This document shows, one piece after another, positions 62,472-64,000 of a stretch of 64,000 nucleotides of DNA. The stretch spans positions 1,240,001 to 1,304,000 of the forward strand of contig JBKBLN010000001.1 of NCBI GenBank assembly GCA_046296415.1, given 5' to 3'. Origin of the DNA: CAYNRA01 sp046296415 (GTDB lineage Bacteria; Bacteroidota; Bacteroidia; Cytophagales; Spirosomataceae). Both the position numbers and the translations under genes were made by a program. The notes beneath the pieces are model-generated. The model had not been told where the DNA came from. It saw nothing but the letters and a program-made list of their open reading frames with translations, and did not search any database. Each line of letters starts with the position of its first letter. Positions within the stretch are counted from its first letter, which is position 1.

Positions 62472-62531
62472 AAGACTAAAAATCAAGATAAATAGAAGAG
62501 GAAAGTAGATTAGGCCTTGGAGGTTAATCGA
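61818..62531 (+). repeat. 714-bp direct repeat, copy 2
   Basis: Same-orientation, gap-free match to 48355-49068, covering the end of paralog 3 and 60 bases beyond its stop. Similarity begins and ends abruptly. Confidence 0.9.
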
Positions 62532-63032
62532 GATTGAATGTTCAAAAAGAAAATTAAAAAGAGTCTTCAAAAAAACCTTTGAAGTTAAAAATCAATTCTT
62601 GTTAGTTCTTCAACTAATTAGTTATAAAAAGTTTCTTAATGAATGTGTCTAATCTATTATTTGAAGAATCAAGTGAAGCAACATTAATGTAAGTATTTGA
62701 TTTTAAGTAGGTTTATTAGCTTTTTGTATATAGAAATATACCGTTTGATAAAAATAATTGATTTTTCTTTGGATAGTAATTGTTTGTAGTTAATTTCGAA
62801 AATATTTCATAAAAAGTAAAATTTCACTCAAAACCATAAACTACTCACACCTACGAATTGCCGACATTGTATGTTAGGACATGTTATTTATTTTTTATTT
62901 TAATAAAATATCAATTTTAATTTTCAACAGAAGTTTCAATATAATTTCTGGAATTTGTATCAAAATAAGATGTTTGAATTTTTTCAAGCACCATTTTCTT
63001 TTTGCTTGCTATTTAATATTTGTTGAAAAATT
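62532..63032. other. A+T-rich intergenic region
   Basis: Some 500 bases with long A and T runs and no coding frame or RNA I can recognise. It must contain the promoter of the lipoprotein gene that follows. Confidence 0.45.
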
Positions 63033-63536
63033 ATGAAAAAAATTATTTCGTATTTTACTATTTCTTTATTCATTTTCTTTGGTTATGGATGTAAAAAAGA
63101 AGAGGTTTCTAGTTCTTTTCTTATTGGAGTTTGGGGAGTCTCGAATGTAGAAGTCTTGATAAATGATAAAATTACCCCAATTTCATCAAATTCTTTTGAT
63201 TCTAATTTTAAACATGTAAAACACGTGTTTAACGAAGATTTTACCTACGAATTTATTGACATGGATGGGTCAAAGGTTCAGGGGACATGGGAGTATTTAA
63301 GTCAATCTAAGGAAATATTGGTAGAATATCCCGAATTAGGTTATGTTGAGCGCTATGAAGTTTTAACCAATTCTGCTAACGAAGTAGTACTAAGAACGCC
63401 AATAATCGATGTAACTAAGGCGGAAAGTGATCAAGAGTTTGAAATTTTATTTACCGCAAGTTTTTTGTTGGTTGATACCCCCTCGAATCTAGTTGAACCC
63501 AAAACTTTGGGTTTGCAATATAAATTATTGAAATAG
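63033..63536 (+). CDS. Lipocalin-like lipoprotein
   Basis: 167 aa with a lipoprotein signal (LFIFFGYGCKKEE; Cys lipidated). The mature part resembles small lipocalin-like Bacteroidota lipoproteins: LIGVWGVSNVEVLIND, FNEDFTYEFIDMDGSKVQGTWEY and a later ILVEYPELGYVERYEV. The G-x-W strand near the N-terminus is typical. Function unknown. The gene is preceded by unusually A+T-rich DNA and is followed 54 bases later by another secreted-protein gene. Confidence 0.8.
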   Translation: MKKIISYFTISLFIFFGYGCKKEEVSSSFLIGVWGVSNVEVLINDKITPISSNSFDSNFKHVKHVFNEDFTYEFIDMDGSKVQGTWEYLSQSKEILVEYPELGYVERYEVLTNSANEVVLRTPIIDVTKAESDQEFEILFTASFLLVDTPSNLVEPKTLGLQYKLLK

Positions 63537-63590
63537 GTTTTTTCTTTACTGGTGATCTGGCGAAGAGTTTTTTATTTAATGCAATGCTGT

Positions 63591-64000
63591 ATGAAGAGAA
63601 CATGTACCTTGAGTTGGTTTTTATGGGTTCTGACTTTTTTATTTCATGGGTTGAACGCTTTAGGAAATTTTAATGATGATCCAATAAAATCCGGTAAGGA
63701 GCCTGAAAAATCTGTTTTGGCCACAAAAGTGTTTGAAGGTAAAAAAACATCGTTTGTTCCATTTAATTCCACTCAACATGTTGAACTGGAAAATGCTTTA
63801 GCTAATTTACAAAGCAAGGTTTCAAGCCAAGTAATTCTGCCTGATCTTTTGGACGATCTGGACTTTAGTAGTTCTGAGGAGAACATAAGTGATCGTGGAA
63901 AAGCAGGTTCTATGTTTTCGTATTTAGATCAAAATCCAGACAAGGTCAAGTCATTTATCAGTTTTGAGGATTTAATTACATTGCCCGTTGGGTTAAAACA
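63591..64000 (+). CDS. Secreted protein, partial (runs off the right edge)
   Basis: An open frame from ATG 63591 to the end of the window (136 codons). It starts with basic residues and a hydrophobic core (MKRTCTLSWFLWVLTFLFHG), a signal peptide cut around GLNALG. The visible mature part (VLATKVFEGKKTSFVPFN, QVILPDLLDDLDF) has no recognised domain. The A+T-rich base use matches the neighbouring giant genes, so it may be a further large surface protein, but this cannot be judged from the fragment. Confidence 0.7.
   Translation, partial: MKRTCTLSWFLWVLTFLFHGLNALGNFNDDPIKSGKEPEKSVLATKVFEGKKTSFVPFNSTQHVELENALANLQSKVSSQVILPDLLDDLDFSSSEENISDRGKAGSMFSYLDQNPDKVKSFISFEDLITLPVGLK

Overview
The window looks like chromosomal DNA from a Bacteroidota bacterium, most likely Cytophagales. 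Several genes are preceded by the Bacteroidota -7 box TAnnTTTG. Others typical of the phylum are UMF1 and DUF4199 membrane proteins, DUF1080 and PhoX-like lipoproteins, a SusB-like GH97 enzyme, and giant secreted NHL/Calx-beta/VCBS proteins. The lineage is inferred from gene content only; no rRNA is present.

Layout. 1-7 kb: a partial NUDIX CoA pyrophosphatase, a secreted PQQ-type propeller, a GNAT acetyltransferase overlapping a MuiA-like protein, then an Ldh-type dehydrogenase overlapping N-carbamoylputrescine amidase. 7-14 kb: an AraC regulator with a palindrome before its preferred start, aroA, and a divergent acyl-CoA catabolic cluster (carboxylase beta subunit on one strand; acyl-CoA dehydrogenase, HMG-CoA lyase and enoyl-CoA hydratase overlapping on the other). 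tRNA-Ser(GGA) follows. 14-27 kb: small secreted and membrane proteins, DUF2264, a nucleoside hydrolase, a PhoX-like lipoprotein overlapping a di-heme peroxidase, an ABC exporter pair, DUF1080, a UMF1 transporter and tRNA-Val(GAC). 27-32.6 kb: a GT4 glycosyltransferase facing a three-gene polysaccharide O-acylation cassette (659-aa unknown, MBOAT, AlgJ/AlgX-like).

32.7-43.5 kb: mnmE, whose 3' end is the attachment site of an integrated element of about 8.6 kb (34067-42701). It is bounded by an exact 14-bp direct repeat. It carries an excisionase-like gene, a tyrosine recombinase, HTH regulators, an SF3 helicase, a DUF6371 primase-like protein and a DUF4468 protein. No relaxase, capsid or conjugation gene is seen, so it resembles a satellite or mobilizable island. 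Just beyond attR is a REP/RAYT locus: a 17-bp tandem repeat array and a REP-associated tyrosine transposase bracketed by two identical 28-bp palindromes.

43.5-64 kb: a SusB-like GH97 alpha-glucosidase, an unknown membrane protein, and three tandem paralogous secreted proteins (672, about 2210 and 2196 aa). In each, a six-bladed NHL propeller appears to be inserted inside a Calx-beta domain; the two large ones do this twice and add VCBS, Fn3 and PKD-like modules. The 3' ends of paralogs one and three form a 714-bp direct repeat about 96% identical. A small lipoprotein and a partial secreted protein end the window.
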